Part shown: in pieces, positions 10,080 through 18,549 of the stretch
How the letters are laid out: each line of letters begins with the position of its first letter
Position numbering within the stretch: the first letter of the stretch is position 1
DNA from: Stigmatella ashevillena
GTDB lineage: Bacteria; Myxococcota; Myxococcia; Myxococcales; Myxococcaceae
Length of the DNA: 64,000 nt
Direction of reading: 5' to 3'
NCBI RefSeq assembly: GCF_028368975.1
Contig: NZ_JAQNDM010000002.1
Coordinates: 4,396,425-4,460,424 of the forward strand
Made by a program: the position numbers and the translations under genes
The notes under the pieces: model-generated
What the model was told of the DNA's origin: nothing
What the model saw: the letters and a program-made list of their open reading frames with translations, nothing else
The model's database searches: none

Positions 10080-10586
10080 ATGCACCGGCTGATCCTGATG
10101 CGCCACGCCCACGCCGAGCCCTCGACACCTGCGGGCAGTGATTCAGCGCGGCCCTTGTCACCCAGCGGCCGCGCCGAGGCCTCGCTGATGGGCCGCGTCC
10201 TCGCAGAACGCGGACTGAAGCCCGACCTCGCCCTGGTCTCCCCGGCCACCCGCACCCAGCAAACGTGGGAGCTGATGCACAAAGCCCTCGGCAACGTGAA
10301 GGCCCGCAACATGGCCGCCCTCTACAATGCCTCGGCCAAGACCCTTCGCCACCTGGTCGAGAGCAGCGAGGACGAGGCAGGCTGCCTGCCGGTGATGGCC
10401 CACAACCCGGGCGTTCACGTCCTGGCCACGGAATACCTCCGCGAAAGCGCCGCCTCGCCAGCGGCGCTCGAGCGTCTGTCGGCGGGCTTCCCCCCGGGAG
10501 CAGCCGCGGTGTTCGCCGTCCATGGGGCCAGTCGCTGCACCTACGAGGGCTTTCTCACCCCCCACGCGATAGGAACCCACGCATGA
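10080..10586 (+). CDS. sixA: SixA-type phosphohistidine phosphatase
   Basis: A 168-residue histidine phosphatase. The catalytic motif LILMRHAHAEPS lies at residues 4-15, with H10 the nucleophile in the RHAHAE motif. The second core histidine is in MAHNPGVH. Length (about 160) and the absence of a cap insert fit SixA, which removes phosphate from phosphohistidine proteins such as HPt domains. The stop overlaps the next ATG (ATGA), so the DUF952 gene is translationally coupled. Which phosphorelay it acts on is not shown. Confidence 0.88.
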   Translation: MHRLILMRHAHAEPSTPAGSDSARPLSPSGRAEASLMGRVLAERGLKPDLALVSPATRTQQTWELMHKALGNVKARNMAALYNASAKTLRHLVESSEDEAGCLPVMAHNPGVHVLATEYLRESAASPAALERLSAGFPPGAAAVFAVHGASRCTYEGFLTPHAIGTHA

Positions 10587-10927
10587 CCCGACCGGCCGAA
10601 GCCTTCAAGATCGTCGCCGCCAGTGAATGGGCGGCGGCCCTCGCTCAGGGCGTCTATTCCGGTTCGGAAGTCGATCGGGCCGACGGCTACATCCACATGT
10701 CGACGGCTGGGCAACTGGCGGAAACGGCCCGGCGTCACTACGCCGGCCGCAGCAGCCTTCTTCTGCTGACCGTCTCGCTCGACGAACTGGGCGATGCCCT
10801 GCGATGGGAGCCATCGCGCGGCGGGGACTTGTTTCCGCACCTCTACGCGCCTCTGGCCGTTACCGCTGTCACCGCCGTCCGGGCCTGTTCCGTATCGCCG
10901 GAGGGCACGATGCGTTTCGAGGATTAG
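10583..10927 (+). CDS. DUF952 family protein
   Basis: A 114-residue cytosolic protein of the DUF952 family (glutathione-S-transferase-like annotation in some databases). The family signature GYIHMSTAGQLAETARRHYAG, then LRWEPSRGGDLFPHLYAPL, is complete. Function in the family is unknown. It starts inside the stop codon of sixA and ends 3 bp into the convergent hydrolase remnant, so the two genes are one operon. Confidence 0.85.
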   Translation: MTRPAEAFKIVAASEWAAALAQGVYSGSEVDRADGYIHMSTAGQLAETARRHYAGRSSLLLLTVSLDELGDALRWEPSRGGDLFPHLYAPLAVTAVTAVRACSVSPEGTMRFED

Positions 10928-11412
10928 GTTGCACCTGCGCCTAGTGTCTCGAAGGGCTTACGGGCGGAAACGGCGGCTTCTGGAAGGTGGGAACCGGCAG
11001 GACGGGGAAGTAGGGAGAGTACGAAGGTGGGCCACGCCTCGGGGGACATGAGCAGCGAGGCCCGGAAGTCCTCCAGACCGAGCAACTCCTCGCCGCGCTT
11101 CGAATAGCCTCGCTGGTCCACGACCACCACATCCCCCACGGCGGTGTAGGGGACGATACCCGCCAGTTGCTTCTTCGCGGCGGCATCGCCGCCCGTGAAG
11201 GCATTGAGATAGCTGCGCGCGGGGCCGCCAGGGAGGACGAAGACCGGAGGGGCACTGGTAGGCCGCGACGCCTTGATGCGGGCGAATCCGACGCCGATGA
11301 TCCGGCTGTGCGCAGCCGCCCGGTTCTCCGGAACGAACAGGGTGCCCAGCTCGTCTTGAACCCACGGCACCTTCCTGAATGCCCCGGATACAGGGCGACT
11401 TCGACCCTTCAC
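10924..11412 (-). pseudogene. Truncated alpha/beta-hydrolase (proline iminopeptidase-like) remnant
   Basis: A 162-residue reading frame holding only the first third of a secreted alpha/beta-hydrolase. TLFVPENRAAAHSRIIGVGF and PPVFVLPGGPARSYLNAF give the N-terminal strands and the oxyanion-hole region, and VVVVDQRGYSKRGEE gives the next strand. After that the frame departs from the family and stops: the nucleophile elbow (GxSxG), the acid and the histidine are all absent. The signal peptide is also missing. Both ends touch neighbouring genes, so it is best read as a gene eroded by deletions, possibly still transcribed. Assignment is by recall of the family. Confidence 0.6.
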
Positions 11413-11900
11413 GGCGCGGACACGTCCTGGGGTTCGATCAGGGAAAGAGTGATCTGCTGCAGCACCTGGTTGTTGAACGGCTTCCTCAACTCCACCAGAT
11501 GCTCTGTTCCGAACTCCCGGACGATGTCCTCCCAGGAGTAATCGTAGTACGCCGAGCAGAGCACCACCGGCAGCAAGGGAGCCACTTTGCGCAGGTGCCT
11601 CAGCGTCTCCAGACCATTCCAGCCAGGCGGCATGCGGTAATCCAGGAAGGTCAGTGCATACGGACGGCCGGCGGACACGGCTGCCTGGACCTTGGCGAGC
11701 CCCTCCTGCCCCTGGAAGGCCGAGTCCAATTCGAACGTGGGCCTGACCGCTTCCTTCGTGGAGGGCTCCGGACCAAAAAGCGCCTCCTCCAGCAAGGCCA
11801 GCTCTTGCTTGCTCTCACGCTGCTCTGGGCAGAGGATCCGGTAGAAATCCTTGTGGATGGCCTCGGCGTCATCAATCACCAAGATCCGTTTCTTCTCCAT
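11409..11900 (-). CDS. Single-domain response regulator
   Basis: A 163-residue stand-alone receiver. MEKKRILVIDDAEAIHKDFY provides the acidic pair, FLDYRMPPGWNG the phospho-acceptor aspartate, LCSAYYD the Ser/Thr switch and RKPFNN the conserved lysine. There is an insert of about 30 residues between helix 1 and strand 2 (ESKQELALLEEALFGPEPST), seen in some myxobacterial and cyanobacterial receivers. It has no output domain. The ATG is 29 bp inside the kinase gene, so the pair is translationally coupled and almost surely cognate. Confidence 0.85.
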   Translation of the reverse strand: MEKKRILVIDDAEAIHKDFYRILCPEQRESKQELALLEEALFGPEPSTKEAVRPTFELDSAFQGQEGLAKVQAAVSAGRPYALTFLDYRMPPGWNGLETLRHLRKVAPLLPVVLCSAYYDYSWEDIVREFGTEHLVELRKPFNNQVLQQITLSLIEPQDVSAP

Positions 11901-14151
11901 GGGATGGCTCGCTCTGGGGGTAGGCAGCGGGGAGTTCCAGGATGAATGTAGCGCCCTGCCCCACTCCTTCGCTATGAACGGACAGTGAGCCTCCCAATTC
12001 CTGGGCCGCCAGCGCACTGGAGTGCAGACCGAAGCCGTGCCCCTCCTGGCGGGTGGTGAACCCATACTGGAAGATGCGCGTATGCATCTCGGGCGCGATG
12101 CCCACGCCATTGTCCTGGATCTCGATGCGAAGATGCTCGGCCGAGGAGCGCGCCAGCTTCAGGCTCATCCGGCGCTCGTCTTGGGGCACTGCCTCCAAGG
12201 CGTACTTGGCATTGCTGATCAGGTTGACCAGGATCATCAGCACCTTGTGCTTCTCAGTCAGGACCGGCGGCAGCGGCTCGAGGCTCCGCTCTACCTTGAC
12301 CGCGTGACGGCTGAGCGCGGCCAGATTGATGCGCAGGGCATCCTCCACCAGATCCCGGAGATCGACTGGCTCGAAGAGCTGGGACGTCCGGGCATAGCGC
12401 TGCTGCATCTTGACGATGGCGCCGATGTGCTCGGTGTGCCGACTGACATCCCCAAGCAGGGTATGGAGCTCCTGCACCTCCTCCCGCATGTACTTTCCCA
12501 GCCAGCGCAGGAAGGGCAGCACGTTCCGCCCGCGCTCATCCTGCGTGAGGAAGGTGGCGAGATCGGCCTGATGCTCCTCACACAGGGAGACCACCCGGTT
12601 CACGCTGTCGAGCTTCAGCTCGGCCAGCCGTTGCTGGGCCAGCAGTGCCGCGGTGTTGACGCTGTTGAGCACGTTGCCGACATTGTGAAGAACGTTGGTG
12701 GCGATCTCCGCCCTGCCCACTTCCCGCGCGGTGTCCAGGAGCTTGCGGTGGAGTTCCTTGAGCTCGAGGGTGCGCTGCTCCACGCGCAACTCCAGCCCCT
12801 CGTTGGCCTGCTTCAGGGCCTCCTCGCGCCGCTGCACCTCGCCGGCCATGAGCTGGAAACCTTGGGCCAGCTGCCCCAGCTCGTCCTTGCGCGAGGTATC
12901 CACCTGAACCTTGAAGTTGCCGACCGCCACCGTGCCGGTGGCTTGAGTGAGGTTCAGCAGCGGGCGGGTGATCTGCTGCCGCAGCACCCAGTACATGATG
13001 ACCAACTCCAGGATCAGGGACACCACGCCGAACAGCAGGACATAGCGCGCCGCCTGGAAAGCCGCCGAGGACACCTCTCGCTCGGGCAGCACCGTGACGA
13101 AATTCCACTCGGGGCCCTTCAGCCGTGAGACGGCGGCATACTCGCCCTGCTCGGGTATCTCCTGCACGATCTCGCCCGGCGCGCGGTTCTTCACCCGATC
13201 GAAGATGTTCCGCAGGTGGACTTGCTCCTCCACGGAGCTGAACTTCGGAGTGGAGTCCCCGCCCTGTCCGGGAGGACCCAGGATGTTGTAGCCCTCCGTG
13301 GCCTTCCCCAGGATCAGCTTCGGGTGGGCGATGACCTGTCCATCATCGCGGAAGAGGACGTTGTACGCGCCCGGCAGATGATGGTGGATGGTGCGATCCA
13401 TCAGCTCTTCGAGCAGGATGTCGTGGCTGATCGTCGTGACGTGGCGCCCGTCCATGTCCAGCGGCGTGGAGACAGAGACCATCCAGAGAGCGGAGGTCGG
13501 CTCCACGAAGATGCCGGTCCACACTGGTCGCCTCTGCGCGTTGTGCTCGGGAGTGCTGAGGGTGAAGAGCTCGAAGGGGAGGACCGAAAAAGTGGCCTCG
13601 GCGTCCTGGCAGAAGGCCGGTCTCTCCGGCCAGAAAACCACGAACGCTCCACTCGGAAACGAGATGTAGGTATTCTTGAAACGAACGAGAAATGCGGGCC
13701 CGTATTGGGAGAGCACGTCGTACGAGGCCAAGAGCACACGGCGTTGTTCAGCGTCGGGGTGAACCCCCTTGGGAAAGAAGACACAGGGCATTTTCGTGCC
13801 ATCGAATCGCTCGGGCCGGTCGCGAATGGTGCCGTCCGGCATCCGCATGAACAGGCTGTCAAAACGCGCGCTCGGATCCTCTTGGCCCAAGACCTGGAGC
13901 CGCTCCTTCAACGCCTTCCTGAGGAGAAGCTGGTTGTCCTCCGCGAGCACGAAGATGGCTTGCTCCCGCTGGCTGCGCTCCGAAACGTACCCCTCCAGCC
14001 GGACCAATGCCTCGGCGCGCAAGGAGTTGAACATGTGGAGGTAACTGAAGAAGGTGCACAGGGCGATGATCGCCGCGACGCGTAACCCCATCTTGAGGAG
14101 CGTCGATCGGGCCAGGGAGGAGTGGGTTCTGGACGTGGAAGATTGATACAT
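11872..14151 (-). CDS. Membrane sensor histidine kinase, Cache-HAMP-HATPase
   Basis: A 759-residue kinase, start chosen at MYQSSTSRTHSSLARSTLL because upstream codons are Cys/Ala rich and unlike coding. TM1 lies at about 20-40, a large extracytoplasmic Cache-like sensor at about 45-345, TM2 at about 350-372, then HAMP (QQITRPLLNLTQATGTV) and a coiled coil. The phospho-acceptor helix is the HNxGN type (NVLHNVGNVLNSVNTAAL), common in myxobacteria. The HATPase domain has NLISNAKYAL, DNGVGIAP and GFGLHSSALAAQELGG. It overlaps the receiver gene by 29 bp. An extracellular small ligand is the likely signal. Confidence 0.88.
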   Translation of the reverse strand: MYQSSTSRTHSSLARSTLLKMGLRVAAIIALCTFFSYLHMFNSLRAEALVRLEGYVSERSQREQAIFVLAEDNQLLLRKALKERLQVLGQEDPSARFDSLFMRMPDGTIRDRPERFDGTKMPCVFFPKGVHPDAEQRRVLLASYDVLSQYGPAFLVRFKNTYISFPSGAFVVFWPERPAFCQDAEATFSVLPFELFTLSTPEHNAQRRPVWTGIFVEPTSALWMVSVSTPLDMDGRHVTTISHDILLEELMDRTIHHHLPGAYNVLFRDDGQVIAHPKLILGKATEGYNILGPPGQGGDSTPKFSSVEEQVHLRNIFDRVKNRAPGEIVQEIPEQGEYAAVSRLKGPEWNFVTVLPEREVSSAAFQAARYVLLFGVVSLILELVIMYWVLRQQITRPLLNLTQATGTVAVGNFKVQVDTSRKDELGQLAQGFQLMAGEVQRREEALKQANEGLELRVEQRTLELKELHRKLLDTAREVGRAEIATNVLHNVGNVLNSVNTAALLAQQRLAELKLDSVNRVVSLCEEHQADLATFLTQDERGRNVLPFLRWLGKYMREEVQELHTLLGDVSRHTEHIGAIVKMQQRYARTSQLFEPVDLRDLVEDALRINLAALSRHAVKVERSLEPLPPVLTEKHKVLMILVNLISNAKYALEAVPQDERRMSLKLARSSAEHLRIEIQDNGVGIAPEMHTRIFQYGFTTRQEGHGFGLHSSALAAQELGGSLSVHSEGVGQGATFILELPAAYPQSEPSHGEETDLGD

Positions 14152-14368
14152 GGCCAGAGAGATATGACTCGGCCACGAGCCAGGCGCAATGCAGGCAAGC
14201 GCAGAGCATCTAGCGCTTGCCATTCTTTACCTCCAACTCCACGCCGTGCTCATGATTCAGACAAGAGAGCGGGCTTTCTCACAGGACTTCTCCCGATCGC
14301 CATGAACCCTTGATCGCCTGGAGAGGTTCCGCCTACGGTAGCTCCCCCCTTTTCAATGGAGGCATCAC

Positions 14369-15385
14369 ATGTGCACGGATTTCCTGATCCAGTCGGGCGA
14401 TGGCGCTTGGATCAATGGGCGCAGCATGGAGTTCGGGTCGGATTTGCACACGAAGCTCTACGTGCATGCACCCAAGCAGCGGGCCACGCTGCGGGGCCTG
14501 GGGAGCGAAGCGTTCGAAACCACGCCTGATTATGGCTATGTGGGGACCTCCTCGTGGGATCTTCCCGTGCTGACCGATGGGCTGAACACCGCGGGGCTCT
14601 CCACGGGCGCGCTGTGGCTGCCGGGCTCCCAGTACCAACCGCCCAGTCTGTCGAACAAGAACGTGTTCTGCGCCTTCTTCGTGAACTGGATGCTGGGCCA
14701 CTGCGCGACGACCGCGGATGTCCGCAATGCCCTGGAGAGCGGCGCGGTGCATGTCATCGGCAGCGAATGGGTGGCCAAGGCGGGCCCCCTGCATTTCCCG
14801 GTGCACGATGCCCAAGGCAACAGCATCGTCATCGAGTTCCTCGATGGCAAGCCGGTCATCAGCGACAACCCCGTGGCCGTCTTGACCAATCGGCCGGTCT
14901 TTCCCTGGCAGTTGGACAACTTGCGCAACTACGTGAACCTCAGCCCCTGGGACAAAGAAAACATCACGCTGGGCTCCTTGGCCGTCACGCCCACAGGCCA
15001 TGGCAGTGGCCTGGATGGACTTCCGGGCAATGCCACCCCGCCCTCTCGCTTCGTCCGTGCCGCCTACCTCAAGCAATTCGCTCTCCAGCAGAAGACCGCG
15101 GCGGACACGGCAGTGCTGGCTTTCCACTTGCTGAACAGCGTTGACATCCCGCTGGGTACCGTCCGGGCCAAGACCCCGCCGACCCTCCTGAACCCGGAGG
15201 GCGTCGAGTATGATTACACCCAATGGGTGGTGGTGAAGGATTTGACGAACCGGATCCTGAACATCCGCGTCTATGGCAGCCCGCTGACCTGGAATCTGGA
15301 TCTCAAGAGCCTGGACTTCGCGGCCCTGAGCGGAAAGCAGCTCCCCATTCCCACAGGCCAGGTGGCCTTGCCTTTGCCAGGGTAA
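14369..15385 (+). CDS. Linear amide C-N hydrolase, choloylglycine hydrolase/penicillin V acylase family
   Basis: A 338-residue Ntn hydrolase. Removal of Met1 exposes Cys2 (MCTDFLIQ), the nucleophile of the family; the arginine and aspartate that normally support it are in NGRSMEFGSDL, and asparagine in PVAVLTNRPVFPWQLDNL matches the conserved Asn region. A ribosome site TGGAGG precedes the ATG by 6 bp. There is no signal peptide, so it acts in the cytoplasm unless exported otherwise. Substrates in the family include conjugated bile salts, penicillin V and N-acyl-homoserine lactones, the last of interest because an AHL synthase lies 29 kb away. Confidence 0.85.
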   Translation: MCTDFLIQSGDGAWINGRSMEFGSDLHTKLYVHAPKQRATLRGLGSEAFETTPDYGYVGTSSWDLPVLTDGLNTAGLSTGALWLPGSQYQPPSLSNKNVFCAFFVNWMLGHCATTADVRNALESGAVHVIGSEWVAKAGPLHFPVHDAQGNSIVIEFLDGKPVISDNPVAVLTNRPVFPWQLDNLRNYVNLSPWDKENITLGSLAVTPTGHGSGLDGLPGNATPPSRFVRAAYLKQFALQQKTAADTAVLAFHLLNSVDIPLGTVRAKTPPTLLNPEGVEYDYTQWVVVKDLTNRILNIRVYGSPLTWNLDLKSLDFAALSGKQLPIPTGQVALPLPG

Positions 15386-15399
15386 GCGGCCCTGGGGAC

Positions 15400-18300
15400 T
15401 CAGGGGCGGCGGCGAATGCCGAGGCGGAACGGCCCACACTCCGCATCGTAGCCGTCGATCGTGATGATCAGCGTCTGCCCCGCCGTCACCGTCCGGGACA
15501 CGGAGGACTGAAGCGAGTCCTCCGTGTCGTCGTTGCACCCGAGCGAGGCCCCCGACACCGCATCCGACAATTCCAGGCTCGTGTCATAGCCTGAGCCCTC
15601 CGTGGTGAAGACGAAGGTCCCCGCGGAGGGGGCGGTCCAGGCGAACGAGGCATCCGGTGCCAGGGCGTTGTAGGTGCAGCTCGGGGTGACCTGCGGCAAG
15701 GCCGTGCAGGTGGAGCCCTCGGCGACGGCGGTGCCGGTGAGGGTTCCGAGTTCCTTGGGAAAGGCGAGGAACCGGGGCTCCCGGCCATGCGCCATGTCCC
15801 CCGCCATGAAGAAGAGCCGGTCCCCCAGCCGGGCAAAGGCGCTTGGCGAAGAGGAGACAGGACCAGCGGCGATCTCCGCCTTCCGGAAGGTGCCAGCAAC
15901 GGTGCCATCGGTCTGCCACAGTTCCACGCCACTTGCTTCATTCCCTCCTGGGAAGATCGCCAACTGGCGATCCTCGATGCCCAGCATGGTGAAGGGATTG
16001 TCTTCCGTGACGAGAATGCCATTGCCGGTGCCAGGCGTCATCTCCACGAGCACCTGTGTCCCGGACTCCGTGCCGTCTGTGCGCCACAGTTCCATCCCGT
16101 GGGCTTCATCGTAAGCCACGAAGACCAGCCGCTCCCCCACACGCGTGAGTGCATGCGGGATGGAATTGCCAGGACCGGGCTGAATGTCTTTCAGGAGCCC
16201 CGTCCCCGCGGCGGTGCCATCGCTCCGCCACAGCTCATAGCCATGAGTGGCATCGCATGCGAGAAAGAAGACCCGGCCGTGGAGGCTCGCGGAGTAAAGC
16301 GTCTCGATGCAATCGAACCCTGTCTTGACGGGCACCGTGCCCCCTGCCGTGCCGTCACTCTTCCAGAGCTGCACATCCCCTTCGCCGTCACCGGCGGAAA
16401 AGAAGAGGGTGCCTTCCACGGCCACGGGCCTTGAGAGGTATGAATAGCGCCCGCTGATGGGCATCTTCACCAAGCTCGTCCCCTCCAGCGTCCCATCACT
16501 CTTCCACAGCGCCGCGCCGATCCCGTCCTCCTCCGCGGAGACTGTCATGTAGAGGGTGCCATTCACCACCGTCAGGTCCGAGAAGGGCCCCTTCTTGAGG
16601 GGGAAGGTCCCCCCCTCGGTTCCGTCGCTTCGCCAGAGAGACCACTCGAAGAGCGCGTCAACGGCAGTAAAGAACAGGACTCCGTTCAGCTCGGTGAAAT
16701 CCCCCACGTAGGAGGACTCTGGGCCCGGCACGATGTCCTTGACGAGGACCGTCCCGAAGGCGGTTCCGTCGCTCTTCCAGAGCTCGAAACCATGCGCCCC
16801 ATCCTCCGCCTTGAAGAAGAGTGTCCCGCCCACCCGCACCGCATCAGGGGGCTCTTCCCACGAGCCCCCCGCCTCGGTGAGCTGCGAGAACGTCCTGAGC
16901 GGAACCGTCCCCGTGGGCGTTCCATCGCTCTTCCAGAGCGTCTCGCCGGGGCTGCCATCGCTCGCAGCGAAGTAGACGCTGTCTCCCACGGTGGCGAGCG
17001 GCTGGGTGAGGCTTTGGGACGAGCGTGTCCCCGTCCACGCGCCTCCCATCTCCCGGGTCCCCTTGGCCGTCCCCACCGTCCTCCACGTGATGGAAGGAAA
17101 GAAGTCCTCCGGGCGCTCAGGAACGGTGAAGAGCAGCGCGCTCCCCACGGGGGTGAAGCTGTGCGACTTCTCTAAGAAGGACCCCTCAGCCTCGGCCCAT
17201 GTCTTGAGCACCAGGGTGCCCGCCGCCGTGCCATCACTGCGCCACAGGCCCCGGGTCCCCAGGGACGTGGAAGCAGTGAAATAGAGCCCACCGTTCCAGG
17301 CCAAAAGTTCCCGGAGCAATGAACCTTCGGGGCCCGGGACCAAGTCCTTCAACAGGTGCGTGCCCGCCGCCGTGCCATCGCTCGTCCACAGCTCCGTGCC
17401 AAAGGAGCCATGGGTGCCCGCGAAGAAGAGCGCTCCGCCCAGAGTGGCGAAGGAGCCCACCTTGCCTTCGAAGGTTTGGACCTGGGACGCCACCGTGCCG
17501 TCGCTCTTCCAGAGCCCCTGGTAACCCCCGAAGAAAAGCGCCCCATTGAAAGCCACCATTTCCCCAATCTGGAAGGGGAGCGTGGCCACGGCGAAGGTGC
17601 CCCCCGGGGTTCCATCGCTCCTCCAGAGCGTCTTGTCCGAGGCCAGGAAGAGCAGGTTGCCCACGGCGGTCAGCCGCTCGCGCGGATAGGACGGGCTGAG
17701 CGTGAACGTCACAAGCCGTTGGGAACCGGCGCCATCCAGCTTCCACAGCTCCCCACGATGCTGTGTGTCCCTCGCGGTGAAGAACACCGTGTTGCCCACG
17801 GCGAGCAACTGGACGTCTTCATAAGGAAAGGCCACGGACTGGACGACCACGGTCCCTGCGCCGGTGCCATCGCTCTTCCAGAGCTGCGCCTCGTAACCGT
17901 GATCATAGGTGAAGTACACGGTGCCGTTGGCCTGAACCATGCCAGCGATCTGATCCGACTCGCCGGACTTGGGCAGGCGCTTGACCCGGACGGTGCCGGA
18001 GGGAGTGCCATCTGTCTTCCAGAGTTCCTCCACCGCGAAATCGTTGAAGCCCTCACTGCGGGCCGCGAAGAAGACCGTGTTCCCCACCCGTGTCAGGTGC
18101 CGAGGATTTGAGTCCGTCAGCCCTTGAGCGATGTCCTTCACGAGCGATGAGCCCACCTCAGTCCCGTCGCTCCGCCACAACTCTTCACCGAAGAGCCCGT
18201 CACGGGCAGCGAAGAGAGACGTTCCATCCGCCAAAGCCACGGCTTCAGACCGGACCGAGGGAAACCGGACCGGGCGGGTGTTGAGGTCCTTCACCTGCAC

Positions 18301-18438
18301 CACGCCCAGGCTCAGCGCCTGCTGGGAGGTACCCGGAATCCCCTCTTGAGCCGTGCTGCCATCTTGGGACTTCGCACATGCTCCCAGCAGCGCGAGCATC
18401 CCAGCCATCCACACTCTACGCGTCTCCACTTTCATCAA
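15400..18438 (-). CDS. ELWxSDGT-repeat lipoprotein (hyalin-like)
   Basis: A 1012-residue lipoprotein: signal peptide MMKVETRRVWMAGMLALLGAC with lipobox LGAC. I count 17 copies of the ELW(K/R)SDGTxxG motif at intervals of roughly 45-55 residues, each flanked by LFFxA-type strands, which should form one or more large beta-propellers. The last 100 residues form a pre-peptidase-type beta domain (FVFTTEGSGYDTSLELSD). It is probably displayed on the outer membrane. Such proteins abound in myxobacteria but lack a proven role. It is convergent with the hydrolase gene, 14 bp apart, and has a CRP-like site 60 bp upstream. Confidence 0.85.
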   Translation of the reverse strand: MMKVETRRVWMAGMLALLGACAKSQDGSTAQEGIPGTSQQALSLGVVQVKDLNTRPVRFPSVRSEAVALADGTSLFAARDGLFGEELWRSDGTEVGSSLVKDIAQGLTDSNPRHLTRVGNTVFFAARSEGFNDFAVEELWKTDGTPSGTVRVKRLPKSGESDQIAGMVQANGTVYFTYDHGYEAQLWKSDGTGAGTVVVQSVAFPYEDVQLLAVGNTVFFTARDTQHRGELWKLDGAGSQRLVTFTLSPSYPRERLTAVGNLLFLASDKTLWRSDGTPGGTFAVATLPFQIGEMVAFNGALFFGGYQGLWKSDGTVASQVQTFEGKVGSFATLGGALFFAGTHGSFGTELWTSDGTAAGTHLLKDLVPGPEGSLLRELLAWNGGLYFTASTSLGTRGLWRSDGTAAGTLVLKTWAEAEGSFLEKSHSFTPVGSALLFTVPERPEDFFPSITWRTVGTAKGTREMGGAWTGTRSSQSLTQPLATVGDSVYFAASDGSPGETLWKSDGTPTGTVPLRTFSQLTEAGGSWEEPPDAVRVGGTLFFKAEDGAHGFELWKSDGTAFGTVLVKDIVPGPESSYVGDFTELNGVLFFTAVDALFEWSLWRSDGTEGGTFPLKKGPFSDLTVVNGTLYMTVSAEEDGIGAALWKSDGTLEGTSLVKMPISGRYSYLSRPVAVEGTLFFSAGDGEGDVQLWKSDGTAGGTVPVKTGFDCIETLYSASLHGRVFFLACDATHGYELWRSDGTAAGTGLLKDIQPGPGNSIPHALTRVGERLVFVAYDEAHGMELWRTDGTESGTQVLVEMTPGTGNGILVTEDNPFTMLGIEDRQLAIFPGGNEASGVELWQTDGTVAGTFRKAEIAAGPVSSSPSAFARLGDRLFFMAGDMAHGREPRFLAFPKELGTLTGTAVAEGSTCTALPQVTPSCTYNALAPDASFAWTAPSAGTFVFTTEGSGYDTSLELSDAVSGASLGCNDDTEDSLQSSVSRTVTAGQTLIITIDGYDAECGPFRLGIRRRP

Positions 18439-18497
18439 AAGAAAGCCCCCTTCACCTTGAGATGTCTCTCTTTATCAGGCTCGGGCTGTCTTCAATG

Positions 18498-18513
18498 TGT
18501 GAAAGATTTCACA
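18498..18513. promoter_or_regulatory. CRP/FNR-type palindrome
   Basis: TGTGA AAGATT TCACA is an exact match to the half-sites of the CRP consensus (TGTGA-N6-TCACA), with a 7-bp perfect inverted repeat around a 2-bp centre. It lies 60 bp upstream of the ELWxSDGT gene and between two genes that are both read leftward, so it could also lie in the 3' region of the sulfide:quinone oxidoreductase transcript. The match is seen; binding by a CRP-family protein is inferred. Confidence 0.5.
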
Positions 18514-18549
18514 ACGCGTATCCCCCTGAATACAAACCACTCACTCGGC

